Below are positions 1 to 5,158 of a stretch of 5,158 bases of DNA, piece after piece. Position 1 is the first letter of the stretch. Every line of letters begins with the position of its first letter. The DNA is from an uncultured beta proteobacterium (GTDB taxonomy: Bacteria > Pseudomonadota > Gammaproteobacteria > Burkholderiales > Rhodocyclaceae): assembly GCA_903932755.1 (NCBI GenBank), contig CAIZHL010000516.1:1-5158 (forward strand), written 5' to 3'. A model generated the notes under the pieces. It made no database searches. It saw only the letters and a program-made list of their open reading frames with translations, and was not told where the DNA came from. The position numbers and the translations under genes were made by a program.

Positions 1-1317
1 CCCCACCTCCTTGCAGGCATCGATGATGGCAGCGGCCCGCTCTGCGTTCGAGTGGCCCTCCTTCAGGCGCTCGATGTGCTTGTGCGCATTCTCGATCATG
101 ACGATCGCGGCATCGACCATGGCACCGATCGCAATCGCGACGCCGCCCAGGCTCATGATGTTGGAGATCATGCCCAGCGCGCGCATGGCGATGAAGGCGA
201 TCAGCACGCCGACCGGCAGCATGATGATCGCCACCAGTGCGCTCCTGACGTGCAGCAGGAACACCAGGCAGACCAGCGCGACGATGATGCTCTCCTCGAT
301 CAGCGTGGTCTTCAGCGTCTGGATCGCGCGGTGGATCAGCTCCGAGCGGTCATACACGGTCTCGATCGTTACGCCGGCCGGCAGACCCGGTGCGATCTCG
401 GCCAGCTTCTCCTTGACGCCCTGGATCACGTCCAGCGCATTCTGGCCGTAACGCGCCATGGCGATGCCCGACACCACCTCGCCGTCACCGTTGAGTTCGG
501 TGATGCCGCGCCGTTCGTCCGGACCCAGTTCGACCCGCGCGATGTCGCGGATCAGCACCGGCGTGCCGCGCTCGGATTTCACCACCAGGCCTTCGATGTC
601 TGCAAGCCCGCGCAGGTAGCCGCGGCCGCGCACCATGTATTCGGTCTCGGCCATCTCGACCACGCGCCCGCCCACATCGCGGTTGGAATCGCGGATCGCC
701 TGCACCACTTTCATCAGCGGCACGCCGTAGGCGCGCAGTTTGACCGGATCGACCACGACCTGGTACTGCTGGACGAAGCCGCCGATGCTGGCGACCTCGG
801 CCACGCCCGGCGCCTTGGTCAGCTGGTAGCGGATGAACCAGTCCTGAATCGTGCGCAGTTCGGCCAGCGACTTGTCCTTGGCCCGCACCACGTACTGATA
901 AACCCAGCCGACGCCCGTGGCGTCCGGGCCGAGCTGTGGCGTCACGCCTTTCGGCAGGCGTCCGGCGGCGAAGTTCAGATACTCCAGCACCCTCGAACGT
1001 GCCCAGTAGATGTCGGTGCCGTCCTCGAAGATCACATAGACGAAGGACGCGCCGAAGAAGGAAAAACCGCGCACCACTTTCGACTTCGGCACCGAGAGCA
1101 TGGCCGTGGTCAGCGGATAGGTGACCTGATCTTCGACCACCTGCGGCGCCTGGCCCGGATACTCCGTATAGACGATGACCTGCACGTCGGACAAGTCGGG
1201 CAGCGCATCGAGCGGCGTCTTCAGCACGGCATAAATGCCGGCCAGCGTGATGAAGACCGTCATGATGACGACGAGGAACTTGTTGCGCGCCGACCAGCCG
1301 ATCAGGGCGTTCAGCAT
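1..1317 (-). CDS. cusA: CusA-type heavy-metal efflux RND permease, N-terminal 439 residues (runs off the window)
   Basis: This is the inner-membrane proton/metal antiporter of a Cu(I)/Ag(I) efflux complex. It moves metal from the periplasm (and possibly the cytoplasm) into the CusC duct. Reading inward from the ATG at 1317 gives MLNALIGWSARNKFLVV, a first membrane helix at about residues 13-31, and then the family blocks DALPDLSDVQV (37-47), YPGQAPQ (53-59), FEDGTDIYWARSRVLEYLN (97-115) and GPDATGVGW (130-138). Hydrophobic helices fill about 335-410. The MSLGG...GAMVDAAIVMIENAHK block (388-413) holds the proton-relay Asp (D402, equal to E. coli D405) and Met388, Met400 and Met407 (E. coli M391, M403, M410). 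E268 replaces E. coli M271. E. coli CusA has about 1047 residues, so roughly 58% is missing, including the periplasmic Met triad that would confirm monovalent-metal specificity. The start is 12 bases after the cusB stop. CzcA-like divalent specificity is the alternative, but the CusB and CusF partners favour copper/silver. Confidence 0.95.
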   Translation of the reverse strand, partial: MLNALIGWSARNKFLVVIMTVFITLAGIYAVLKTPLDALPDLSDVQVIVYTEYPGQAPQVVEDQVTYPLTTAMLSVPKSKVVRGFSFFGASFVYVIFEDGTDIYWARSRVLEYLNFAAGRLPKGVTPQLGPDATGVGWVYQYVVRAKDKSLAELRTIQDWFIRYQLTKAPGVAEVASIGGFVQQYQVVVDPVKLRAYGVPLMKVVQAIRDSNRDVGGRVVEMAETEYMVRGRGYLRGLADIEGLVVKSERGTPVLIRDIARVELGPDERRGITELNGDGEVVSGIAMARYGQNALDVIQGVKEKLAEIAPGLPAGVTIETVYDRSELIHRAIQTLKTTLIEESIIVALVCLVFLLHVRSALVAIIMLPVGVLIAFIAMRALGMISNIMSLGGVAIAIGAMVDAAIVMIENAHKHIERLKEGHSNAERAAAIIDACKEVG

Positions 1318-1325
1318 TTCAGTGG

Positions 1326-1331
1326 CCCCTC
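1326..1331 (-). promoter_or_regulatory. Shine-Dalgarno sequence of cusA, overlapping the cusB stop codon
   Basis: The minus strand reads GAGGGG, 8 bases before the cusA ATG. Its first two bases belong to the TGA stop of cusB, so ribosomes ending cusB sit on the cusA initiation site. This supports translational coupling and fixes the ATG at 1317 as the start. Confidence 0.65.
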
Positions 1332-2907
1332 ATTTGGCTATCTGCGCGGCGGCGGCGCTGGCGGCCGTAGCCTTCGCGTCCATCTTCGTGATCACCCATT
1401 CGCCCGGTCCGCGTTCGACGAACTCGATGGTGATGGGCGCACCGGCCTTGAACTTGTCCACCAGCCCCGGGTTGGCGAGGATGAAGTCCATGGTCATCGC
1501 CGGCCAGGCGAGGCTGGCCACCGGCGCATGAGTCACGGTGACAGTTCCGTTCTTCGCATCGATTGCCTCCAGGGTGCCCGTGGCCTGGTGGCTGACCGAT
1601 GTCTTGGCGGGCTTCGCCCCCGCCTCCGGCGCCGCCGTCAGACCGCTCAAGGCCGCCTTGAGGTTGCTCTCGGCATCGATCAGGAAGTTGGCGGCGACGA
1701 CCACGGCATCCCCTTCGGCGATGCCTTCGCGCACTTCGACGTATTCGTCACTGCGCGCGCCGAGCTTGACCTCGCGCGGCTCGAAGCGCCCCGCCGCCTT
1801 CTGCAGCAGCACGATCTGCCGCGTCCCGCTGTCGATCACGGCAGACAGCGGCACCGTCAGCACCTTGTCCCGGCCGCCCACCGCCAGCTCGACGCTGGCG
1901 TACATCGCCGGCTTCAGCAGGCCGCCCGGATTGGCCAGCTCGATGCGCACCGGGATCGTGCGCGTCTCCGCCTTGAGCGTCGGGTAGATGTAGGCAATGG
2001 TGCCGGTGAAACTTTTTTCCGGGTAGGCGTTGATGGCAAGCTTGACCTTCTGCCCGGCCTTGACCTGCGCGATGTCGCGCTCGAAGACGTCGGCCAGCAC
2101 CCACACCGACGAAACATCGGCGATCTGGTAGAGCATCTCGCCCGGCATGAAACGCATGCCGGCCACGGCCTTCTTCTCCAGCACCACGCCACCCGCGGGC
2201 GAACGGAAAGTCAGCGTGCGCTTCGCTTCGCCGCCTGCGGCCAGCGCCTTGATCTGCTCCTCGGAAATGTCCCAGTTGCGCAGCCGCGCCAGGCTCGCCT
2301 CGGCCAACTGGCGCATGCCGGACTGCATCTCGGCGCTGGCGTCCTTCAGCGCAACCACACCCTTGGCTGCCACCATGTACTCGCGCTGTGCCGAGACCAG
2401 TTCGGGACTGTAGACCTCGAACAGCGGCTGCCCTTTGGCCACCGGCTGACCCGTGGCATTGACGTGCAGGCGTTCGACCCAGCCTTCGAATTTCGGCGCC
2501 ACGTTGTGCAAGCGGCGTTCGTCGATTTCGACGCGACCGGCGGCCGTCACCTGCCGCGCCAGTTCGCGCAGTGCAGCGGCTTCGGTTTTCACGCCAAGCT
2601 TCTGCACTTTCTCTGTACTGATCTTGATTTCGCCGGCGGTCGTAGCTTCGTCTTCATCTGCATAGACCGCGATGTAGTCCATGCCCATCGAGTCCTTCTT
2701 CGGCACCGGCGAAGTATCCGGCAGGCCCATCGGATTGCGGTAATAGAGCAGCTTGCGCGCCGGGGCCGCGGCTGGCGCGCTCGCCGCCACCGGAGCGCTG
2801 ACGCTCGCCGTGTCGCCAGCGCCGACTTTTTTCCCCTTGCCCAGCCAGTAACCGGCACCGACGGCCAGCAGCAGGGCCGCGAGCACGGCCGGTATCTGAT
2901 ATTTCAT
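1330..2907 (-). CDS. cusB: CusB-type RND periplasmic adaptor with C-terminal fused CusF domain
   Basis: This membrane-fusion protein (525 residues) links the CusA pump to the CusC channel and hands Cu(I)/Ag(I) to CusA. Residues 5-21 form an N-terminal hydrophobic anchor or uncleaved signal, followed by an Ala/Pro-rich linker (31-51). A heavy-metal-binding segment follows at about 54-84 (YYRNPMGLPDTSPVPKKDSMGMDY), with Met60, Met74 and Met76 placed like the N-terminal copper-binding Met trio of E. coli CusB. Next come the barrel-sandwich (lipoyl-like) halves with a helical hairpin of about 160-225 between them, and then beta-barrel and membrane-proximal domains to about 420. Residues 442-510 are a full CusF-like domain with His460, Trp468, Met471 and Met473 in the CusF spacing, followed by an Ala-rich tail. 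E. coli CusB has about 407 residues, so the CusF fusion accounts for most of the extra length. The start overlaps the cusC stop (ATGA) and has GGGAG 7 bases upstream. Confidence 0.95.
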   Translation of the reverse strand: MKYQIPAVLAALLLAVGAGYWLGKGKKVGAGDTASVSAPVAASAPAAAPARKLLYYRNPMGLPDTSPVPKKDSMGMDYIAVYADEDEATTAGEIKISTEKVQKLGVKTEAAALRELARQVTAAGRVEIDERRLHNVAPKFEGWVERLHVNATGQPVAKGQPLFEVYSPELVSAQREYMVAAKGVVALKDASAEMQSGMRQLAEASLARLRNWDISEEQIKALAAGGEAKRTLTFRSPAGGVVLEKKAVAGMRFMPGEMLYQIADVSSVWVLADVFERDIAQVKAGQKVKLAINAYPEKSFTGTIAYIYPTLKAETRTIPVRIELANPGGLLKPAMYASVELAVGGRDKVLTVPLSAVIDSGTRQIVLLQKAAGRFEPREVKLGARSDEYVEVREGIAEGDAVVVAANFLIDAESNLKAALSGLTAAPEAGAKPAKTSVSHQATGTLEAIDAKNGTVTVTHAPVASLAWPAMTMDFILANPGLVDKFKAGAPITIEFVERGPGEWVITKMDAKATAASAAAAQIAK

Positions 2908-4175
2908 AAATCTTCTCCCAGCATTTTTTCGATTTCGGCCAGGCGGATTTGCTGGTCGCCGCGCGCCTTGACCAGTTCGCCGCGGGCGCGGCGCAGCTGC
3001 CGGTGCGCATCGAGTACCGCGGCGAAATCGGCGCGGCCGTTCTCATAGGCGGCGAGCGCCGAATTCAGGTTCAGTTCGGCCTGCGGCAGCAAGCCGTTGC
3101 CCACCAGCGACTCCAGGCCGCGGGCGACTTCAAGGCCGGCGAGGCTTTCGCTGAGTTCGGCCAGCGCCTGGTTGAGGTTGCCCTGGCGGCGCAGGCGCGC
3201 CGCGTCGACCATCAGTTCCGCCTCGCGCTCCTGCGCGCGACGACTCTCCTGCTGCAGGGGAATGTTGAGCTCCAGCATCAGCTCCCACTCGGCTACGCGC
3301 TTGCCGACCTGGGTCGGTGAAACACCGAAGCTGACGTCGGGGTAGCGGTTGCGCTCCACCAGGTCGCGCCCCTTCTCGGCACCGCTGATGCGGGCATCGT
3401 CGGCAGCCAGTTGCGGGTTGTTTGCCTTCAGCCGGTCCTCGAGCGCCGCCATCTCCAGCTTCGCCGGGGGCGGCAACGACCGCAGTTTTTCGGGCGGGCG
3501 CAGCGTGAGGTTATCCGGGCGTCCCAGCAAGGCCCGTATCCGGGCTGCGGTCTGCTTGCTCTCGCCTTCGAGCATGACGATATCCGTCTCCATGGCGATG
3601 ATTTCGGACTGCGCGCGCAGGGCATCCTGCTGGCTGCCGAAGCCGCTGGCATAGCGGGTGCGCGATATCTCGGCAACGCGCCGCATCAGGTCGAGGTTCT
3701 CCTGCGCGTAGCGCAGGCTGACCAGTTGTACATGATGCTGGGCGTAGGCCAGCTTGATGCGGGTGGCCAGTTCGATCCAGCCGGCACGAGCGCGCGCCTG
3801 CGCTTCATCTGCACCGGCGCCGGCAACGTCACGGCGCAAGTCGCGCTTGCCGAACCAGGGCACGGACTGGCTGAAGATGTAGCGCGTGCTGCCGATGCGT
3901 GGCGGCAGCAGGTTGGTACTGGCGTCCTTGCCTTCGTTGGTGATGTCGCGCAACTCGGTACGAAACATCGGGTCGGGCAAGGCGCCGGCCGGCTCGATGC
4001 GCTCCGCCGCCGCCGCCGCTTCGGCACGCAGGGCGGCGAATTCGGGATGGCGGCTGCGGGCGAATTCGAGCAGGCTCTCGACCTCGCCGCCGATCATCTG
4101 CCCGGCGGGTTGGGCGTGAACGCTCGCCACCGCGACCGACAGCAGCGCTGCCAGCCGCACAAGACGGGAAGTCAT
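2904..4175 (-). CDS. cusC: CusC-type TolC-family outer-membrane efflux channel
   Basis: This 423-residue protein is the outer-membrane duct of the tripartite metal efflux complex. A signal peptide of about 21 residues ends in VHA before Gln22. Two OEP-type repeats follow at about 33-218 and 240-420, rich in Ala, Arg, Leu and Glu with long coiled-coil helices, as in TolC proteins. Characteristic stretches are GALPDPMF (64-71), QSVPWFGKRDLRRD (103-116), RYASGFGSQQDALRAQ (174-189), NPQLAADDARISGAEKG (253-269) and ENGRADFAAVLDA (378-390). The protein contains no cysteine, so unlike E. coli CusC (about 457 residues, a lipoprotein) it cannot be anchored by N-terminal acylation. It begins 4 bases after the cusF stop without a strong Shine-Dalgarno sequence, which suggests coupling to cusF. 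It overlaps cusB by 4 bases. The family assignment is firm. The Cus rather than Czc label comes from its neighbours. Confidence 0.93.
   Translation of the reverse strand: MTSRLVRLAALLSVAVASVHAQPAGQMIGGEVESLLEFARSRHPEFAALRAEAAAAAERIEPAGALPDPMFRTELRDITNEGKDASTNLLPPRIGSTRYIFSQSVPWFGKRDLRRDVAGAGADEAQARARAGWIELATRIKLAYAQHHVQLVSLRYAQENLDLMRRVAEISRTRYASGFGSQQDALRAQSEIIAMETDIVMLEGESKQTAARIRALLGRPDNLTLRPPEKLRSLPPPAKLEMAALEDRLKANNPQLAADDARISGAEKGRDLVERNRYPDVSFGVSPTQVGKRVAEWELMLELNIPLQQESRRAQEREAELMVDAARLRRQGNLNQALAELSESLAGLEVARGLESLVGNGLLPQAELNLNSALAAYENGRADFAAVLDAHRQLRRARGELVKARGDQQIRLAEIEKMLGEDL
2915..2919 (-). promoter_or_regulatory. Shine-Dalgarno sequence of cusB inside the end of cusC
   Basis: The minus strand reads GGGAG, 7 bases before the cusB ATG and inside the last codons of cusC. 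Together with the ATGA stop/start overlap it supports coupled translation and the chosen start. Confidence 0.65.
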
Positions 4176-4179
4176 GGCC

Positions 4180-4491
4180 CTACTTCGCGGCTTCGATGCT
4201 GTAGACGGTCAGTACGCCCTTGACCTCGGCGGAGCGAAAACGGATCTTGTCGCCTTCCTTCCATGGCTTCAAGATGGCCGGATCCTTGGCCTTGAAGCTC
4301 ATGGTCATGGGCGGCATCTTGAGATTGGCGATCTCGCCGTGGGCGATGGTGACCTTGCCGGTGGCGGCGTCGATCTTCTTGATCACGCCGTCGGACTGCG
4401 GCAGATGGCCTTCGTGGGCCTGGGCATTAGCGGAAAAGGAAAGCAGCAGCAGCGTTGCCGATGTGGAAAACAAACGTACAAAGTGCTTCAT
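4180..4491 (-). CDS. cusF: CusF-type periplasmic copper-binding protein (Met-capped variant)
   Basis: This small periplasmic metallochaperone (103 residues) is expected to bind Cu(I)/Ag(I) and deliver it to CusB. A signal peptide covers about 1-25 (MKHFVRLF, hydrophobic core, ANAQA), leaving a mature N-terminus HEGH with two histidines. The beta-barrel domain covers about 33-100. Aligned to E. coli CusF, the ligands His36, Met47 and Met49 correspond to His51, Met62 and Met64, in the motifs TIAHGEI and MPPMTMSF. The residue equal to Trp44, which covers the copper by a cation-pi contact in E. coli, is Met59 here. The ATG at 4491 is chosen over an in-frame GTG at 4518 because it has GGGAG 7 bases upstream and gives a standard signal peptide. 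The gene lies 4 bases before cusC. A second CusF domain, fused to CusB, keeps the Trp. Confidence 0.92.
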   Translation of the reverse strand: MKHFVRLFSTSATLLLLSFSANAQAHEGHLPQSDGVIKKIDAATGKVTIAHGEIANLKMPPMTMSFKAKDPAILKPWKEGDKIRFRSAEVKGVLTVYSIEAAK

Positions 4492-4520
4492 GGGGAATCT
4501 CCCGAATAGCGACGACACAT
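4488..4520 (-). CDS. Possible 10-codon leader ORF coupled to cusF
   Basis: An ATG at 4520 opens a ten-residue reading frame, MCRRYSGDSP. Its TGA stop overlaps the cusF ATG as ATGA. A good Shine-Dalgarno sequence, GGAG at 4530-4527, lies 6 bases before this ATG. The first two bases of that GGAG are in the 3' arm of the hairpin at 4529-4544, so folding could limit initiation. The cusF Shine-Dalgarno sequence lies inside the leader. The arrangement would fit translational coupling or a small regulatory leader peptide. So short a frame can also arise by chance, and nothing shows that it is translated. Confidence 0.25.
   Translation of the reverse strand: MCRRYSGDSP
4499..4503 (-). promoter_or_regulatory. 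Shine-Dalgarno sequence deciding the cusF start
   Basis: The minus strand reads GGGAG followed by 7 bases and the ATG at 4491. It lies downstream of the in-frame GTG at 4518, so it cannot serve that codon. This is the main reason for the shorter cusF model. Confidence 0.6.
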
Positions 4521-4528
4521 GGCGAACT

Positions 4529-4544
4529 CCGGGCCGAAGCCCGG
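4529..4544 (-). promoter_or_regulatory. Perfect cUUCGg tetraloop hairpin upstream of cusF
   Basis: The minus-strand RNA contains CCGGGC, loop UUCG, GCCCGG: six G-C pairs closed by a C(UUCG)G tetraloop, which is known to be unusually stable. It lies between the stop of the small Cys/His-rich gene (4565) and cusF. No U tract follows, so it is not a classical intrinsic terminator. It could reduce read-through, mark an mRNA processing or stability boundary, or mask the GGAG at 4530-4527. A weaker alternative stem, GGGU/ACCC at 4555-4543, overlaps it and would compete. Confidence 0.45.
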
Positions 4545-4564
4545 GTCACCAACCCGACCGGCTG

Positions 4565-4942
4565 TCAGGCGGCGCTTCGAGGAGGATGCTGCGGCGGCTC
4601 CGCAATGTGGCTACGCGGAACCATGACGGCCGGCAGCACGTAGCGATTTTCGGCCGGCATCAGGCCGGCGAGCAGGTCGGCGCTGGGCAGGAAGCCCGCG
4701 CTCGCGAGATGGCAGCTTTCGCAGTTGTCGCAAGCCTCATGATGCGTGGCCTGATCGGAATCGACGGCCTCATGGCAGGGAGCACTCGACTCGGCCGATG
4801 CCGCGGCCTCATGGCTCATGACACCGCTTGCGGCCTGCTCCTGAACATGCCGGCACTGCGCCATGGACAAGGCCGCCATGGTCTGCACGGGCATCCAGAG
4901 GGCGGCAAAAAACAGCAGGAAGCGGGCTAAACGCTGTGTCAT
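4565..4942 (-). CDS. Small secreted Cys/His-rich protein, CzcI/DUF2946-like, at the head of the cus cluster
   Basis: This 125-residue protein has an N-terminal export signal (MTQRLARFLLFFAALWMPVQTMAA, about 1-24). The mature part carries five Cys (30, 56, 71, 74, 77) and eight His, including HEACDNCESCH (68-78). The C-terminal part is Pro-rich and ends near SHIAEPPQHPPR. The size, export signal, Cys/His cluster and PPR-type tail resemble short periplasmic proteins of the CzcI/DUF2946 kind seen beside czc and cus operons, whose role is poorly known. A metal-sensing or metal-buffering role is inference. CESCH also fits the CxxCH haem c motif, but the additional Cys three residues earlier makes metal binding more likely. 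The ATG at 4942 is preferred over an in-frame GTG at 4987, which would place an Arg-rich stretch before the signal and lies in a hairpin loop. No strong Shine-Dalgarno sequence is visible. It lies 60 bases after the EF-G-like gene and 73 before cusF. Confidence 0.75.
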   Translation of the reverse strand: MTQRLARFLLFFAALWMPVQTMAALSMAQCRHVQEQAASGVMSHEAAASAESSAPCHEAVDSDQATHHEACDNCESCHLASAGFLPSADLLAGLMPAENRYVLPAVMVPRSHIAEPPQHPPRSAA

Positions 4943-4977
4943 GGCGCGAAGACTACGCCTCGCCGGCCTTCGACGCA

Positions 4978-4993
4978 ACCCGGGCACCCGGAT
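4978..4993 (-). terminator. Possible terminator-like hairpin after the EF-G-like gene
   Basis: About 10 bases after the EF-G-like stop, the minus-strand RNA can form AUCCGG, loop GUGC, CCGGGU (six pairs, one of them U-G). No U tract follows, so intrinsic termination would be weak at best. The rest of the 60-base gap (4943-5002) shows only a poor sigma70-like match, TTGCGT, 17 bases, TAGTCT, ending at the small gene's ATG. I do not call that a promoter. Confidence 0.25.
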
Positions 4994-5002
4994 CCAGGCT
5001 CA

Positions 5003-5158
5003 TCAATCTTCCTCTTCCTGCGGCCTGAATGCGGCCGCCAGCTTCTGCTGCACCTGGGGCGGCACCTGGGCGTGGCGGGCGAACTCGATGCTGTAGGCCC
5101 CCTGGCCGCCGGTCAGCGACTTCAGGCGCGAGGCATAGTCGGTGATCTCGGCCAGCGG
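5003..5158 (-). CDS. fusA: Elongation factor G-like translational GTPase, C-terminal 51 residues (starts outside the window)
   Basis: This is the end of a ribosomal translocase-type GTPase. The visible residues, beginning PLAEITDYASRLKSLTGGQG, then AYSIEFARHAQVPPQVQQKL and an acidic tail ending EEED, match the final domain V pattern of EF-G. There, a Y-x3-LRSxTxGxG turn leads into a strand ending in MEFxHYExVP. The reading frame is open to the window edge and stops at TGA (5005-5003). SLTGGQGAY differs from the usual SxSQGRAxYTM of housekeeping EF-G, and the acidic tail extends past the usual end. This suggests an EF-G-like paralogue (FusA2 type) rather than the essential copy next to rpsL/rpsG, but 51 residues cannot settle it. 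It reads in the same direction as the cus genes and has no evident link to metal efflux. Confidence 0.8.
   Translation of the reverse strand, partial: PLAEITDYASRLKSLTGGQGAYSIEFARHAQVPPQVQQKLAAAFRPQEEED

Noticed and set aside
52..3048. A plus-strand open frame of 998 codons running opposite cusA, cusB and the end of cusC
   Set aside because: Its product is an unstructured His/Arg/Asp/Gln-rich sequence. It lies antisense to three well-recognised genes and spans their junctions. In GC-rich DNA the antisense frame facing strongly biased codons often lacks stops, so this is a shadow.
3411..4223. A plus-strand open frame of 270 codons opposite cusC and the end of cusF
   Set aside because: It has the same antisense-shadow character: low-complexity Arg/Gln/Gly-rich sequence, no recognisable domain, and full overlap with conserved TolC-family coding sequence.
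4492..4503. Small inverted repeat GGGAGATTCCCC at the cusF ribosome site
   Set aside because: Only three G-C pairs can form around the loop, too weak to call a regulatory structure.
4492..4518. A GTG start at 4518 extending cusF by nine codons
   Set aside because: It would put SLFGRFP before a complete signal peptide and would ignore the well-placed GGGAG at 4503-4499, which serves the ATG at 4491.
4220..4930. A plus-strand open frame of 236 codons crossing cusF, the gap and the small Cys/His gene
   Set aside because: It crosses gene boundaries antisense to two genes with clear export signals and metal motifs, and its product has no recognisable features.
4943..4982. Sigma70-like promoter TTGCGT, 17 bases, TAGTCT before the small gene
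   Set aside because: Each box matches the consensus at only about three of six positions, and the transcript would start at the ATG itself. This is not better than chance in such sequence.
4943..4987. A GTG start at 4987 extending the small Cys/His-rich protein by 15 residues
   Set aside because: The extension is Arg-rich and precedes a complete export signal. The GTG lies in the loop of a possible hairpin and has only a poor ribosome site.

Overview
The window reads as a piece of a GC-rich proteobacterial chromosome. The protein sequences look betaproteobacterial (Rhodocyclales or Burkholderiales type), but this is inferred from resemblance remembered from those groups, not from a search. 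All real genes lie on the minus strand and are packed tightly, so transcription runs from the right end of the window to the left.

From right to left: (1) 5158-5003, the last 51 codons of an elongation factor G-like translational GTPase; (2) 4942-4565, a small secreted Cys/His-rich protein resembling the CzcI/DUF2946 group found at the heads of heavy-metal efflux operons; (3) a 73-base gap with a perfect cUUCGg hairpin and a possible 10-codon leader ORF; (4) 4491-4180, a CusF-type periplasmic copper-binding protein; (5) 4175-2904, a TolC-family outer-membrane channel (CusC); (6) 2907-1330, a CusB membrane-fusion protein with an N-terminal heavy-metal-binding segment and a second CusF domain fused at its C-terminus; (7) 1317-1, the N-terminal 439 codons of the heavy-metal RND pump CusA, which runs off the left edge.

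The set encodes a Cus/Sil-type Cu(I)/Ag(I) tripartite efflux system. CusF-type domains bind periplasmic metal, CusB passes it on and joins the parts, CusA is the proton-driven pump, and CusC is the exit duct. Within the cusFCBA block, spacings are 4 bases (F-C), a 4-base ATGA overlap (C-B) and 12 bases (B-A), with Shine-Dalgarno sequences before cusB, cusA and cusF. This fits one transcript. No regulator, such as a CusRS/CopRS pair or a MerR-type protein, lies in the window, and I found no convincing metal-responsive promoter.

The core is a known type of system. The points worth a second look are: two CusF domains that differ at the copper-capping residue (Met in the free protein, Trp in the CusB fusion); a Glu in CusA where E. 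coli CusA has Met271; a CxxCxxCH cluster in the leading small protein; a cysteine-free and therefore non-lipidated CusC; and the hairpin plus coupled micro-ORF before cusF. No gene-free stretch exceeds 75 bases. I saw no tRNA, rRNA, CRISPR array, insertion sequence or sizeable repeat.
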